Assembly (NCBI GenBank): GCA_963717375.1 | Contig: OY970329.1 | Coordinates: 2,232,001-2,296,000 of the forward strand | Direction of reading: 5' to 3' | Source of the DNA: VRUE01 sp963717375 | Lineage (GTDB): Bacteria > Actinomycetota > Thermoleophilia > Solirubrobacterales > 70-9 | Length of the DNA: 64,000 nucleotides | Shown: one piece after another, positions 55,258 to 63,473 of the stretch | Position numbering within the stretch: the first letter of the stretch is position 1 | How the letters are laid out: each line of letters begins with the position of its first letter | Translations under genes and position numbers: made by a program | Notes under the pieces: model-generated | Databases searched by the model: none | Told to the model about the DNA's origin: nothing | What the model saw: the letters and a program-made list of their open reading frames with translations, nothing else

Positions 55258-55820
55258 GCGCTGAGAGCGTCGCCGCAGACGGCGGCACCGCCGTCGACGC
55301 CGCTCTGGCCTTCGCCGAGTCCAGCCCCGAGACGACCCGCACTCGCACCCTGGTCTGGCAGGACCCGGTGCCGACGGCGGCGGCCGGGGCGACGATGACC
55401 GGTATGGAGTACATGGAAGCGATCGTCGCCGGTGAGATGCCGCCGCCGCCAATCGCGGTGACTATGCGGATGCGCCCGATCGAGCTGGGCGACGGCCGTG
55501 CCGTCTTCGAGGGCGAGCCGGGCGAGGAGCACTACAACCCGATCGGGGTCGTCCATGGTGGCTACGCCGCGACCCTGCTCGACTCGGCGCTCGGCTGCGC
55601 CGTGCACACGACCCTTCCCGCAGGCGTTGGCTACACCTCGCTAGGTCTCGAGGCGAAGTACGTGCGCCCGATCACCCGCGACACCGGACGCGTCCTCTGC
55701 GCCGCCGACGTTCTGTACCGCGGCCGTCGCCAGGCGACCGCCGAGGCACGCCTCACCGCGGCCGACAGTGGCAAGCTCCTGGCACACGCCGTCGCCACCC
55801 TGATGGTCCTCGGCGGCTGA
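55254..55820 (+). CDS. PaaI-family hot-dog thioesterase
   Basis: 188 residues, GTG start at 55254. After about 60 variable residues the hot-dog domain has NPIGVVHGGYAATLLDSALG (the HGG active-site loop), then TSLGLEAKYVRPITRDTGRV and YRGRRQATAEARLTAADSG. PaaI-type enzymes hydrolyse acyl-CoA or aryl-CoA thioesters. It is divergent from the HxlR gene with twin palindromes between, so it is the likely regulated target. An alternative start at the internal ATG near 55396 would remove the N-terminal extension. Confidence 0.85.
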   Translation: MSAESVAADGGTAVDAALAFAESSPETTRTRTLVWQDPVPTAAAGATMTGMEYMEAIVAGEMPPPPIAVTMRMRPIELGDGRAVFEGEPGEEHYNPIGVVHGGYAATLLDSALGCAVHTTLPAGVGYTSLGLEAKYVRPITRDTGRVLCAADVLYRGRRQATAEARLTAADSGKLLAHAVATLMVLGG

Positions 55821-55829
55821 GGACTCAGG

Positions 55830-57266
55830 TCAGGCGGAGAGCGAGCGGGCGAGGCCAGTGAGCAGGCGGACGCCGTAGCCGCTGGCGTCGTTGCCTGTGT
55901 ACTCGCGGCCGACGTCCCAGGCGGTGCCGGCGATGTCGAGATGGGCCCAGGGCGTCTCGCCGACGAACTCCTCGAGGAAGGAGCCGGCGTAGATCGTCCC
56001 AGCCTTGCGCTTCGAAGAGGAGTTGGTGAGGTCGGCGACGGAGCCCTTGGTCAGCTGCTTGTACTCGGGGTGGAGGGGGAGGCGCCAGACCAGCTCGCCG
56101 GTCTCCTGCCCGACCCGTTCGACCTCGGCGGCCAGATCGTCGTCGTTGGAGATCACCGCTGCGTAGGTCGAGCCGAGGGCGATCATCACCGCGCCGGTCA
56201 GGGTCGCAATGTCGATCACCCGCTCGGCGCCCTGCTCGACGGCGTAAGCCAGGGCGTCGGCGAGGATCAGCCGGCCCTCGGCGTCGGTGTTGTTGACCTC
56301 GACCGTCTTGCCGTTGTACTGGGTGATGATGTCGCCGGGCTTGATCGCGGTGCCCGAGGGCATGTTCTCGGTTGAAGGGATGACGGCGATCAGCTCGACC
56401 TCCAGTCCCAGCTCGGCGACCGCGCCGATCGTCTCCAGCACCGCAGCCGCTCCCGACATATCCATCTTCATGTCGGGCATGCCGGCGGCGGGCTTCAGCG
56501 AGATGCCGCCGGTGTCGAAAGTGACGCCCTTGCCGACCAGGCCCAGGGTCTTTCCCGAGCCGCCACCCCGGTAGCGCAGGGTGATCAGCTTCGGCTCCTC
56601 GGCGGTGCCCTGGCTGACGGCGACCAGGCCGCCCATCTCCTTGGCCGCGATCTGATCGCGGCCAAGCACCTCGACGCTGAGGGCATCGTGGTCGGCGGCA
56701 ATCTCCTCGGCACGGCTGGCCAGGTAGCTGGGCGTGGCGACGTTGGAGGGCAGGCTCTGCAGGTCGCGGGCGCGGTTCTGGGCCTCGGCGCAGACGCGCG
56801 CGACCTCCACCGCTGTGGCGAGGTCCGCGGGTCCCAGCAGGGTCAGCGACTCGAGCGCCGCCGGGCTAGGGTCATCGGCGTCCACGCTCTTGAAACGGTC
56901 GAAGCGGTAGGTGCCGAGGATCGTGCCTGTGACCAGGCCCTCGGCCAGTGCGTCCTGATCGTCGTGCTCGGGCACCACCCAGGCAAGCGATCCAGCCCTC
57001 AGCTTGCCGGCCTCTTTGGCCGCCAGCGCCGCCGCGACGCGAGCTCGCTCGGCGCTGAGCTCCCCGCGCTTGCCCAGCCCGACCACGAGGGCGCGCGCAG
57101 GCTGCTCGGGGTGGACGACGGTCAGCTTCTTGAAGGAGCCCTTGGCGTCGGACGCGCCACGGGCCGAGGCGATCTCGGCGGGCAGCTCCTCACCATCAAG
57201 GAGCCCGACCACGAGCAGGTCGGCGTCGACCGCGGCGATCTCAACTTGGCTGACGGAGACCTTCAT
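55830..57266 (-). CDS. pepA: Leucyl aminopeptidase PepA (M17)
   Basis: 478 residues. An N-terminal macro-like domain with VHPEQPARALVVGLGKRGEL is followed by the M17 catalytic domain: LVGKGVTFDTGGISLKPAAG (metal-site Lys and Asp), the signature NNTDAEGRLILADALAYA, and ATLTGAVMIALGS. It removes N-terminal residues from peptides in the cytoplasm with two metal ions. Convergent with the thioesterase (9 bp between stops) and divergent from thiolase. Confidence 0.95.
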   Translation of the reverse strand: MKVSVSQVEIAAVDADLLVVGLLDGEELPAEIASARGASDAKGSFKKLTVVHPEQPARALVVGLGKRGELSAERARVAAALAAKEAGKLRAGSLAWVVPEHDDQDALAEGLVTGTILGTYRFDRFKSVDADDPSPAALESLTLLGPADLATAVEVARVCAEAQNRARDLQSLPSNVATPSYLASRAEEIAADHDALSVEVLGRDQIAAKEMGGLVAVSQGTAEEPKLITLRYRGGGSGKTLGLVGKGVTFDTGGISLKPAAGMPDMKMDMSGAAAVLETIGAVAELGLEVELIAVIPSTENMPSGTAIKPGDIITQYNGKTVEVNNTDAEGRLILADALAYAVEQGAERVIDIATLTGAVMIALGSTYAAVISNDDDLAAEVERVGQETGELVWRLPLHPEYKQLTKGSVADLTNSSSKRKAGTIYAGSFLEEFVGETPWAHLDIAGTAWDVGREYTGNDASGYGVRLLTGLARSLSA

Positions 57267-57390
57267 TGAGGCGCGAGTCTATGACGTTGCGCACGGCGGC
57301 TGGCCCCAGCCCCCCGCTATCGTCCCAAGTGTGGGCCAGGCGGCCCTGATCGAGCCGAGATCCGGCATAAACACTCAGAGAAAGGCAGCC

Positions 57391-58575
57391 ATGCCCAGCA
57401 CAGTCATCCTCGGAACCGCACGCACGCCCTTCGGCAAGATGGGCGGGACCCTCTCGTCCCTCGACGCCACCGACCTCGGCGGCCACGCCATTGCGGCCGC
57501 CCTGGAGCGCTCCGGCGTCGATCCGGAGCAGGTCCAGCAGGTCGTCTTCGGCCAGGTCCTGCAGGCCGGCCAGGGGCAGATCCCCTCGCGCCAGGCCCAG
57601 ATCAAGGGCGGCGTCCCCAAGGAGGTGCCCTCGGAGACGATCAACAAGGTCTGCGCCTCGGGTATGCGCACGATCGGTCTCGCCGATCAGGCGATCCGCG
57701 CCGGCGACACCGACGTCGCCGTCACCGGCGGCATGGAGTCGATGAGCCAGGCCCCTCACCTTCTGCCCGGCGCGCGCTTCGGCTACCGGATGGGCCACGT
57801 CGAGACGATCGACGCGATGGTCCACGACGGGCTCACCAACCCCTTCACCGAAAAGCAGATGATCAACGAGGCGAGCGAGGTCTCCAACGAGCTCGAGATC
57901 ACCCGCGCCGACATGGACCGCTTCGCCGAGCGCTCGCACCGGCTCGCCGCCGAGGCGACCGACGCCGGCAGGCTCGCCGATGAGATCGCTGGCGTCACGG
58001 TTAAGTCCCGCAAGGGCGAGCACGCGGTCGAGACCGACGAGGCAATTCGCGCCGACACGACGGTCGAGACCCTCTCCGGCCTGCGCGCGATCGGCGGCGA
58101 AGACGCCACCCACACCGCCGGCAACGCTCCGGGCGTCAACGACGGAGCGGGCGCGATCATCGTCGCCTCCGAAGAGTGGGCCGAAAAGGAAGGGCGCACG
58201 CCCCTGGCCCGCGTTCTCGCCTACGGAACCGTCGCCGACGACTTCCCCTACCTGGCGAAAACTCCTGCCAACGCCGCCAAGCAGGCGCTGGAAAAGATCG
58301 GCAAGAGCCCCGAGGACGTCGATCTCTGGGAGATCAACGAGGCGTTCGCCTCGGTTGCTCTGAACTCGATGCGGATGCTCGGTGTCGACGAGGAGAACGT
58401 CAACGTCAACGGCGGCGCGATTGCGCTCGGCCACCCGATCGGCGCCTCCGGCTCCCGCATCGTCGGCTCGCTCGTCCACGAGCTCGGCCGGCGCGGCGGC
58501 GGCATCGGCGTCGCCGCGATTTGCTCCGGCGGCGGTCAGGGTGACGCGATCGTGATCGAGGTCAACGGCCAGTAG
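57391..58575 (+). CDS. Thiolase (acetyl-CoA C-acetyltransferase)
   Basis: 394 residues from ATG 57391 (MPSTVILGTARTPFGKMGGT); the frame runs upstream into antisense pepA sequence and that part is ignored. The active-site residues are Cys88 in NKVCASGMRT, His in GGAIALGHPIGASGSRI, and Cys in AAICSGGGQGDA. It either condenses two acetyl-CoA or cleaves 3-ketoacyl-CoA. With the dehydrogenases and ETF around it, a catabolic role is likely. GAGAAAGG precedes the start. The next gene begins 4 bp downstream. Confidence 0.95.
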   Translation: MPSTVILGTARTPFGKMGGTLSSLDATDLGGHAIAAALERSGVDPEQVQQVVFGQVLQAGQGQIPSRQAQIKGGVPKEVPSETINKVCASGMRTIGLADQAIRAGDTDVAVTGGMESMSQAPHLLPGARFGYRMGHVETIDAMVHDGLTNPFTEKQMINEASEVSNELEITRADMDRFAERSHRLAAEATDAGRLADEIAGVTVKSRKGEHAVETDEAIRADTTVETLSGLRAIGGEDATHTAGNAPGVNDGAGAIIVASEEWAEKEGRTPLARVLAYGTVADDFPYLAKTPANAAKQALEKIGKSPEDVDLWEINEAFASVALNSMRMLGVDEENVNVNGGAIALGHPIGASGSRIVGSLVHELGRRGGGIGVAAICSGGGQGDAIVIEVNGQ

Positions 58576-58579
58576 TCCA

Positions 58580-59365
58580 GTGAGCCGCGCAGCGGCATTC
58601 TTCGATCTGGACAAGACCCTGATGGCGGGGTCTTCGGGAATGCAGTTCGCCCGTGTCGCGACGCGGCACGGGCTCGTCAGTCGGCGACAGTTGGCCAGCT
58701 GGGGCTTCGAGCACCTGCACTACCGCCTGCGCGGCACCACCGACGAGCGCACGACCGAGGTGCTGAAGGTCGCCCGCGAGCTGATTGCCGGGGTGCCGGC
58801 CCGCAGCCTCGAAAGGATGAACCCCGAGGTGATGGCGGCGATCCTGCCGCGGGTCTACCCGCAGATGCTCGACGAGGTCTACGGCCACCAGGACGCCGGC
58901 CGCCCGACCTTCATCGTCAGCGCCGCTGGCAGCGGCGTGGTCGAGCCGCTGGCCAACGTGCTCGGCATGGACGGCGGCGTGGGGACCAGCTACGAAGTCG
59001 GCGAGGACGGCGCCCTCACCGGGCGCTTCGACGGTCCCTTTGTCTACGGCAAGGGAAAGGTCGAGGCGATGCGGATATTCGCCGCCGAGCACGACATCGA
59101 CCTCGCCGCTTCTTACGCCTATTCCGACTCGATCTCCGACCTGCCGATGCTGCGCGCCGTCGGCAACCCGGTGGTCGTTAATCCGGACCCACCGCTGGCC
59201 GAGGTCGCCCGCGACGAGGGCTGGCAGACGCTGCGCTTCGAGCGGCTCGGCCGTCGTCTCGTCGCGATCGCGATCACCCTGCTGGCGACCGTCGCCGGCT
59301 TTGGCGGCTCGCGCATCGCCGCCCGGCGCAAGCAGCCACCGCGCCGTTTTTCGTCCCGTCGCTGA
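58580..59365 (+). CDS. HAD-IB family phosphatase (SerB-like) with C-terminal helix
   Basis: 261 residues, GTG start 4 bp after thiolase. It shows AAFFDLDKTLMAGSSGMQFA (HAD motif I, DxDKT), FIVSAAGSGVVEPLA (motif II Ser), KVEAMRIFAAEHDIDLAASY (Lys) and YSDSISDLPMLRAVGNPVVV (motif IV). A C-terminal hydrophobic segment (LVAIAITLLATVAGFG) then a basic tail suggests membrane attachment. Members of this IB subfamily dephosphorylate phosphoserine or lipid-related phosphates; the substrate here is unknown. Confidence 0.87.
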   Translation: MSRAAAFFDLDKTLMAGSSGMQFARVATRHGLVSRRQLASWGFEHLHYRLRGTTDERTTEVLKVARELIAGVPARSLERMNPEVMAAILPRVYPQMLDEVYGHQDAGRPTFIVSAAGSGVVEPLANVLGMDGGVGTSYEVGEDGALTGRFDGPFVYGKGKVEAMRIFAAEHDIDLAASYAYSDSISDLPMLRAVGNPVVVNPDPPLAEVARDEGWQTLRFERLGRRLVAIAITLLATVAGFGGSRIAARRKQPPRRFSSRR

Positions 59366-59373
59366 GGGGGGCT

Positions 59374-59410
59374 TGGCGACTTATCCGTCTATACGACGGG
59401 AAACTCGCCA
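59374..59410. repeat. 37-bp dispersed palindrome, copy B
   Basis: It begins TGGCGACTTATCCGTC and ends AAACTCGCCA, with a TATA-like centre flanked by CCGTC and GACGG. It is the same length and strand as copy A (36181-36217) and identical to it at about 29 of 37 positions. It sits 8 bp after the HAD gene stop and 38 bp before the mutase start. Confidence 0.7.
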
Positions 59411-59448
59411 CACCCCGGCGACGATGGCCGCACCTAGACTGTGTGGCG

Positions 59449-61071
59449 ATGGCGACTGAGCCCAAGGAGAAGCCGGAGTACAAAGAGCGCGAGGTTGAGT
59501 TCTCGACGATGTCCGGCCACCCGATCGCGCCGCTCTACGGCCCGGAGAACGCGCCCGCCGATCCCGAGGCGACGATCGGCGAGCCCGGCGAGTACCCGTT
59601 CACCCGCGGCCCTTACCCCTCGATGTACCGGGGGCGGCTCTGGACGATGCGTCAGTTCGCCGGCTTCGGCACGGTCGAGGAGACCAACGAGCGCTTCCAC
59701 TACCTGCTCGACCACGGCCAGACCGGCCTCTCGACCGCCTTCGACATGCCGACCCTGATGGGCTACGACTCCGATCACGAGCGCAGCCTCGGCGAGGTCG
59801 GCCGGGAGGGCGTCGCCGTCGACAGCCTCGACGACATGGAGCAGCTGTTTGCTGGCATCCCGCTCGGCGGCGTCACCACCTCGATGACGATCAATGCGCC
59901 GGCGGCGATCCTGCTCGCCTTCTACGTCCTCGTCGGCGAGCAGCAGGGCGTGCCGCCGGAGAAGCTCGGCGGCACGATCCAGACCGACATCCTCAAGGAG
60001 TACATCGCCCAGAAGGAGTGGTGCTTCCCGATCGAGCCGGCGATGCGCTTGGTCACCGACATGATCGAGTGGTGCTCCGAGCACATGCCCCGCTGGCACC
60101 CGGTCTCGATCTCCGGCTACCACATCCGCGAGGCAGGCTCGACCGCGCAGCAGGAGCTCGCCTTCACCCTCAAGGATGGCTTCACCTACGTCGAGCGGGC
60201 GCTTGAGCGCGGCCTCGACATTGACGACTTCGCCCCCCGGCTCTCCTTCTTCTTCAACGCCCACATCGACTTCTTCGAGGAGGTCGCCAAGTACCGGGCG
60301 GCGCGCCGGATCTGGGCGCGCGAGATGCGCGACACCTACGGCGCCAAGCGCGAGGAGTCGATGCGACTGCGCTTCCACGCCCAGACCGCGGGGGTCTCGC
60401 TGACCGCGCAGCAGCCGCTCAACAACGTCGTCCGCACCTCGCTGGAGGCGCTGGCCGCGGTGCTTGGCGGCACCCAGTCCCTGCACACCAACTCCTTCGA
60501 CGAGGCGCTGGCGCTCCCGACCGAGGAGGCCGTCCGGGTCGCCCTGCGCACGCAGCAGGTGATCGCGGTCGAGTCCGGCGTGACCAACACCGCCGATCCG
60601 CTCGGCGGCTCCTGGTTCGTCGAGAAGCTGACCGACGAAATGGAGGAGGCGGCATACGGCTACTTCGCCCGCATCGACGAGCTGGGGGGGATGGTCGAGG
60701 CGATCCGCCGCAACTTCCCCCAGCGCGAGATCGCCGACGCCGCCTTCACCTACCAGCGCGAGCTCGACGAGCGCAAGCGGATCGTCGTCGGCGTCAACGA
60801 CTTCGTCCAGGACGGCGAAGAGCCGACGCCGATCCTGCGCATCGACCCGGCGCTCGAGAAAAAGCAGGTCGATCGGCTCGCGGCGACCCGCGCCCGCCGC
60901 GACGGCGCTGCGGTCGAGAGCGCCCTCGCCGAGCTCAAGCGCGCCGCCGCCACAGAGGAGAACCTGATGCCGCCGATCATCGCCGCCGCCCGCGCCCGCG
61001 CGACCGAGGGGGAGATGATCGCGGCGATGCAGGAGATCTTCGGGACGTACACAGAGTCGCCGGTCTTCTAA
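59449..61071 (+). CDS. icmA: Isobutyryl-CoA mutase-type B12 mutase, large subunit
   Basis: 540 residues from ATG 59449 (in-frame GTG at 59443). It has the mutase TIM barrel, YPFTRGPYPSMYRGRLWTMR, GYDSDHERSLGEVG, SISGYHIREAGSTAQ with His225, and GGTQSLHTNSFDEALALP, but no B12-binding domain. At the two substrate-specifying positions it has Phe70 (RQFAGF) and Gln188 (EYIAQKEW), where methylmalonyl-CoA mutase has Tyr89 and Arg207. His225 keeps the same offset of 19 from His244. Phe and Gln are the residues of Streptomyces isobutyryl-CoA mutase, so n-butyryl/isobutyryl-CoA interconversion is predicted. The small subunit follows. Confidence 0.85.
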   Translation: MATEPKEKPEYKEREVEFSTMSGHPIAPLYGPENAPADPEATIGEPGEYPFTRGPYPSMYRGRLWTMRQFAGFGTVEETNERFHYLLDHGQTGLSTAFDMPTLMGYDSDHERSLGEVGREGVAVDSLDDMEQLFAGIPLGGVTTSMTINAPAAILLAFYVLVGEQQGVPPEKLGGTIQTDILKEYIAQKEWCFPIEPAMRLVTDMIEWCSEHMPRWHPVSISGYHIREAGSTAQQELAFTLKDGFTYVERALERGLDIDDFAPRLSFFFNAHIDFFEEVAKYRAARRIWAREMRDTYGAKREESMRLRFHAQTAGVSLTAQQPLNNVVRTSLEALAAVLGGTQSLHTNSFDEALALPTEEAVRVALRTQQVIAVESGVTNTADPLGGSWFVEKLTDEMEEAAYGYFARIDELGGMVEAIRRNFPQREIADAAFTYQRELDERKRIVVGVNDFVQDGEEPTPILRIDPALEKKQVDRLAATRARRDGAAVESALAELKRAAATEENLMPPIIAAARARATEGEMIAAMQEIFGTYTESPVF

Positions 61072-61085
61072 GGTTCCGCCCGCTG

Positions 61086-61505
61086 ATGAGCACCGCAACC
61101 GCCCGCAAGATCCGCGTCGTCGTCGCCAAGCCCGGCTTGGACGGTCACGACCGTGGGGCCAAGATCATCGCCCGCGCTCTGCGCGACGCGGGGATGGAGG
61201 TGATCTACACCGGCTTGCACCAGACGCCGGAGCAGATCGCCGAGACGGTGATCCAGGAGGACGCCGACGCGGTCGGCCTCTCGATCCTCTCCGGGGCTCA
61301 CATGACTTTGGTGCCGCGGGTGGTCGAGTTGCTTGCCGCCCAGGACGTCGATGACGTCCTCGTCACCGTCGGCGGCACGATCCCGGCCGAGGACATCCCC
61401 GAGCTGAAGAAGCTCGGCGTCGCCGCCGTCTTCACTCCCGGGGCGGGAACCGACGAGATCGTCGAGTTCATCCGCGACAACGCTTCCGAGCGCGACGACG
61501 TCTAG
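61086..61505 (+). CDS. icmB: B12-binding small subunit of the acyl-CoA mutase
   Basis: 139 residues, a stand-alone cobalamin-binding Rossmann domain. The base-off His motif is Asp19-x-His21-x2-Gly24 in KPGLDGHDRGAK. GLSILSGAHMTLVPRVVELL and VTVGGTIPAEDIPELKKLG complete the B12 fold. Its size is like IcmB of Streptomyces, which pairs with IcmA. It starts 14 bp after the large subunit, so the holoenzyme is probably encoded by these two genes with MeaB as chaperone. A hairpin follows the stop. Confidence 0.92.
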   Translation: MSTATARKIRVVVAKPGLDGHDRGAKIIARALRDAGMEVIYTGLHQTPEQIAETVIQEDADAVGLSILSGAHMTLVPRVVELLAAQDVDDVLVTVGGTIPAEDIPELKKLGVAAVFTPGAGTDEIVEFIRDNASERDDV

Positions 61506-61519
61506 CGCCACGACAAGTC

Positions 61520-61537
61520 GCAACAACGGCTTGTTGC
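61520..61537 (+). terminator. Hairpin after the mutase genes
   Basis: GCAACAA (61520-61526), loop CGGC, TTGTTGC (61531-61537). A 7-bp stem 15 bp after the small-subunit stop; no T-run. Confidence 0.6.
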
Positions 61538-61580
61538 TGCGCCCGCTAACCTCCCGCCGCGCCTTGTATAGATAGACTGA

Positions 61581-61596
61581 TTGACTGGTCAGTCAA
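61581..61596. promoter_or_regulatory. TetR-type operator upstream of etfB
   Basis: TTGACTGGTCAGTCAA is a perfect 7-bp-arm palindrome, and GACTGA (61575-61580) with TCAGTC (61589-61594) makes an overlapping second dyad. Overlapping GACTGA/TCAGTC dyads are typical of TetR-family sites in fatty-acid gene promoters. It lies 44 bp before the etfB start, next to a TATAGAT stretch. Confidence 0.6.
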
Positions 61597-61639
61597 CCAA
61601 CTTGAGAACTCAGCAGAACACAGCCAAGGAGGCTTGAAC

Positions 61640-62431
61640 TTGAAGATCTGCGTCCTGGTCAAGGAGGTTCCGGACGCCGCCGTTCAGAAGCGCATCGACT
61701 CCAACACGATGCGTCTGGACCGCAGCGGCGAGAAGAACCTGAACCCCTTCGACACACATGCCATTGAGGCCGCCATGCAGATCAAGGAGGGCGGGGCGAT
61801 CCCGGTCGAGGAGGTCGTCGCGGTGACGATGGGCCCCGACTCGGCGGTCCGCGCTCTGCATAAGGCGGTTGCGCTCGGAGCAGACCGCTCCGTGCACCTC
61901 TCCGACGACGCGCTTTCCGGCTCGGATGTCTGCGCCACCGGCTACTCACTGGCCAAGGTGCTCGAGTCAGAGAGCCCGGACCTGGTCCTGCTCGGCCAGC
62001 AGTCCGATGACGGCGAGTGCTACACGATCGGCGCCGTTGTCGCCGACCACCTGCAGATGCCCTCGCTGACGCAGGTGATCAAGATCGACGTCACCGACGG
62101 CAAGCTGCGCTGCGAGCGTCAGGCCGAGTACGGCTACGACACGGTCGAGATCGAGTTGCCCGCCGTGATCAGCGTCGGCGACGCGATCAACGAGCCTCGC
62201 TACCCCAGCCTGAAGGCGATCATGGGGGCGAAGAAGAAGCCCCTCGACGCCAAGGCGACCGGCGATGTCGGCATCGAAGCCAGCATGGTCGGCGAGGGCG
62301 GCTCCAAGACATCGGTCCTCTCCCTCAACCCGCCGCCCGCCAAGCAGGCCGGCGAGATCATCGAGGACGAGGACACCAACGAGACGGTCGAAAAGATCGT
62401 CGCTTGGCTCGACGAGAGGAAGCTGATCTAG
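61640..62431 (+). CDS. etfB: Electron transfer flavoprotein beta subunit
   Basis: 263 residues from TTG 61640. That start was chosen because AGGAGG (61627-61632) is 7 nt away, whereas an in-frame TTG at 61634 would be only 1 nt from it. MKICVLVKEVPDAAVQKRID is followed by NPFDTHAIEAAMQIKE and DLVLLGQQSDDGECYTIGAV, standard EtfB segments for AMP binding and the dehydrogenase recognition loop. ETF accepts electrons from acyl-CoA dehydrogenases. It directly abuts etfA. Confidence 0.94.
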   Translation: MKICVLVKEVPDAAVQKRIDSNTMRLDRSGEKNLNPFDTHAIEAAMQIKEGGAIPVEEVVAVTMGPDSAVRALHKAVALGADRSVHLSDDALSGSDVCATGYSLAKVLESESPDLVLLGQQSDDGECYTIGAVVADHLQMPSLTQVIKIDVTDGKLRCERQAEYGYDTVEIELPAVISVGDAINEPRYPSLKAIMGAKKKPLDAKATGDVGIEASMVGEGGSKTSVLSLNPPPAKQAGEIIEDEDTNETVEKIVAWLDERKLI

Positions 62432-63406
62432 ATGGCAGGCATCCTGACCTACGCCCTCCACGACGACGAGGGCAACTTCAACAAGAACTCACTCGGAGCG
62501 ATTTCCGAGGCGGCCAAGCTGGCCGGCCAGATCGGCGGCGACGCCGGCGTGATGGTCGTCGGCGACATCGCTGACGACGCCTGCGCCGCGCTCGGCAACT
62601 GGGGCGCGACCAAGGTCTACCGGGCCAAGGACGTGCCCGAGGGCCTGGCTCAGCCGATCATCGACGCGATGGCCAAGGTCATCCAGGACGAGGGCTTCTC
62701 CTACGCCCTCTTCGGCGGTGGCCTGCTCGGCTTCGAGATTGGCGCCGGCCTCACCGCCCGCCTCAACGCCGGCGTGACGATGGAGGTCACCGAGGTCAAG
62801 GTGCAGGACGGCAAGCTCGTCGCCGAGCGCCCGATCCTGCAGGACTCCCAGATCGCCGACGTCGGTTACGTCTCTGAGCCGGGAATCATCATCGGTCGCC
62901 TCAACGCCTTCGACGCGAATGAGAGCGGCGGCACGGCTGAGGTCATCGACATCCAGGTCGAGCTCTCGCCCTGGTCGACGAAAGCCAAGATGGTCCAGCG
63001 CGGCGAGCAGCGCGGCGCCGACGTCAACATCGAGGACGCTGAGATCCTGGTCGGAGGTGGCCGCGGTCTTGGCGCCGCCGAGGGTTTCAAGCAGTGCGAG
63101 GAACTGGCCGAGGCGATGGGCGGGGCGGTTGCTGCTACCCGCGCCGTGGTCGACGCCGGCTGGTACCCCTACGCGGCCCAGATCGGTCAGACCGGTAAGA
63201 CGGTCGCGCCGAAGCTCTACCTGGCCGCCGGCATCTCCGGCGCGATTCAGCACAAGGTCGGGATGCAGAGCTCGGAGAACATCCTCGCGATCAACAAGGA
63301 CCAGAACGCGCCGATCTTCGAGTTCTCGGATCTCGGCGTGGTGGGCGACCTGCACAAGATCGTCCCCAAGCTGACCGAGGCGATCAAGGCCAAGAAGGGC
63401 GGCTGA
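62432..63406 (+). CDS. etfA: Electron transfer flavoprotein alpha subunit
   Basis: 324 residues starting at the base after the etfB stop. The C-terminal FAD domain is clear: ILVGGGRGLGAAEGFKQCEE, AATRAVVDAGWYPYAAQIGQ, TGKTVAPKLYLAAGISGAIQ, HKVGMQSSENILAINKD and APIFEFSDLGVVGDLHKIVP. It forms the ETF heterodimer with EtfB and passes electrons to ETF-ubiquinone oxidoreductase, whose gene starts 67 bp downstream. Confidence 0.95.
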   Translation: MAGILTYALHDDEGNFNKNSLGAISEAAKLAGQIGGDAGVMVVGDIADDACAALGNWGATKVYRAKDVPEGLAQPIIDAMAKVIQDEGFSYALFGGGLLGFEIGAGLTARLNAGVTMEVTEVKVQDGKLVAERPILQDSQIADVGYVSEPGIIIGRLNAFDANESGGTAEVIDIQVELSPWSTKAKMVQRGEQRGADVNIEDAEILVGGGRGLGAAEGFKQCEELAEAMGGAVAATRAVVDAGWYPYAAQIGQTGKTVAPKLYLAAGISGAIQHKVGMQSSENILAINKDQNAPIFEFSDLGVVGDLHKIVPKLTEAIKAKKGG

Positions 63407-63413
63407 CGTTTCC

Positions 63414-63437
63414 CCCGGGGGGCTTCGGCTCCCCGGG
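63414..63437 (+). terminator. UUCG-capped hairpin between etfA and ETF-QO
   Basis: CCCGGGGGGC (63414-63423), loop TTCG, and GCTCCCCGGG (63428-63437) form a 10-bp stem with one G-U pair. It may lower expression of the downstream gene relative to etfBA. Confidence 0.65.
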
Positions 63438-63473
63438 TGCCGTTCGTTCACCTGACGACGATTGGAGTAAGCG

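Noticed and set aside
59449..61071. Annotation as methylmalonyl-CoA mutase
   Set aside because: The substrate-binding Tyr and Arg are Phe70 and Gln188, the isobutyryl-CoA mutase pattern; kept only as the wider family.
59434..61098. Very long open frame antisense to the mutase, and similar ones antisense to rpoD (9239-10636) and pilB (12515-14323)
   Set aside because: They mirror strongly coding + strand genes with clear motifs. Their translations are Arg/Leu/Val/Asp-rich without recognisable domains, as expected from GC-rich third positions read backwards.
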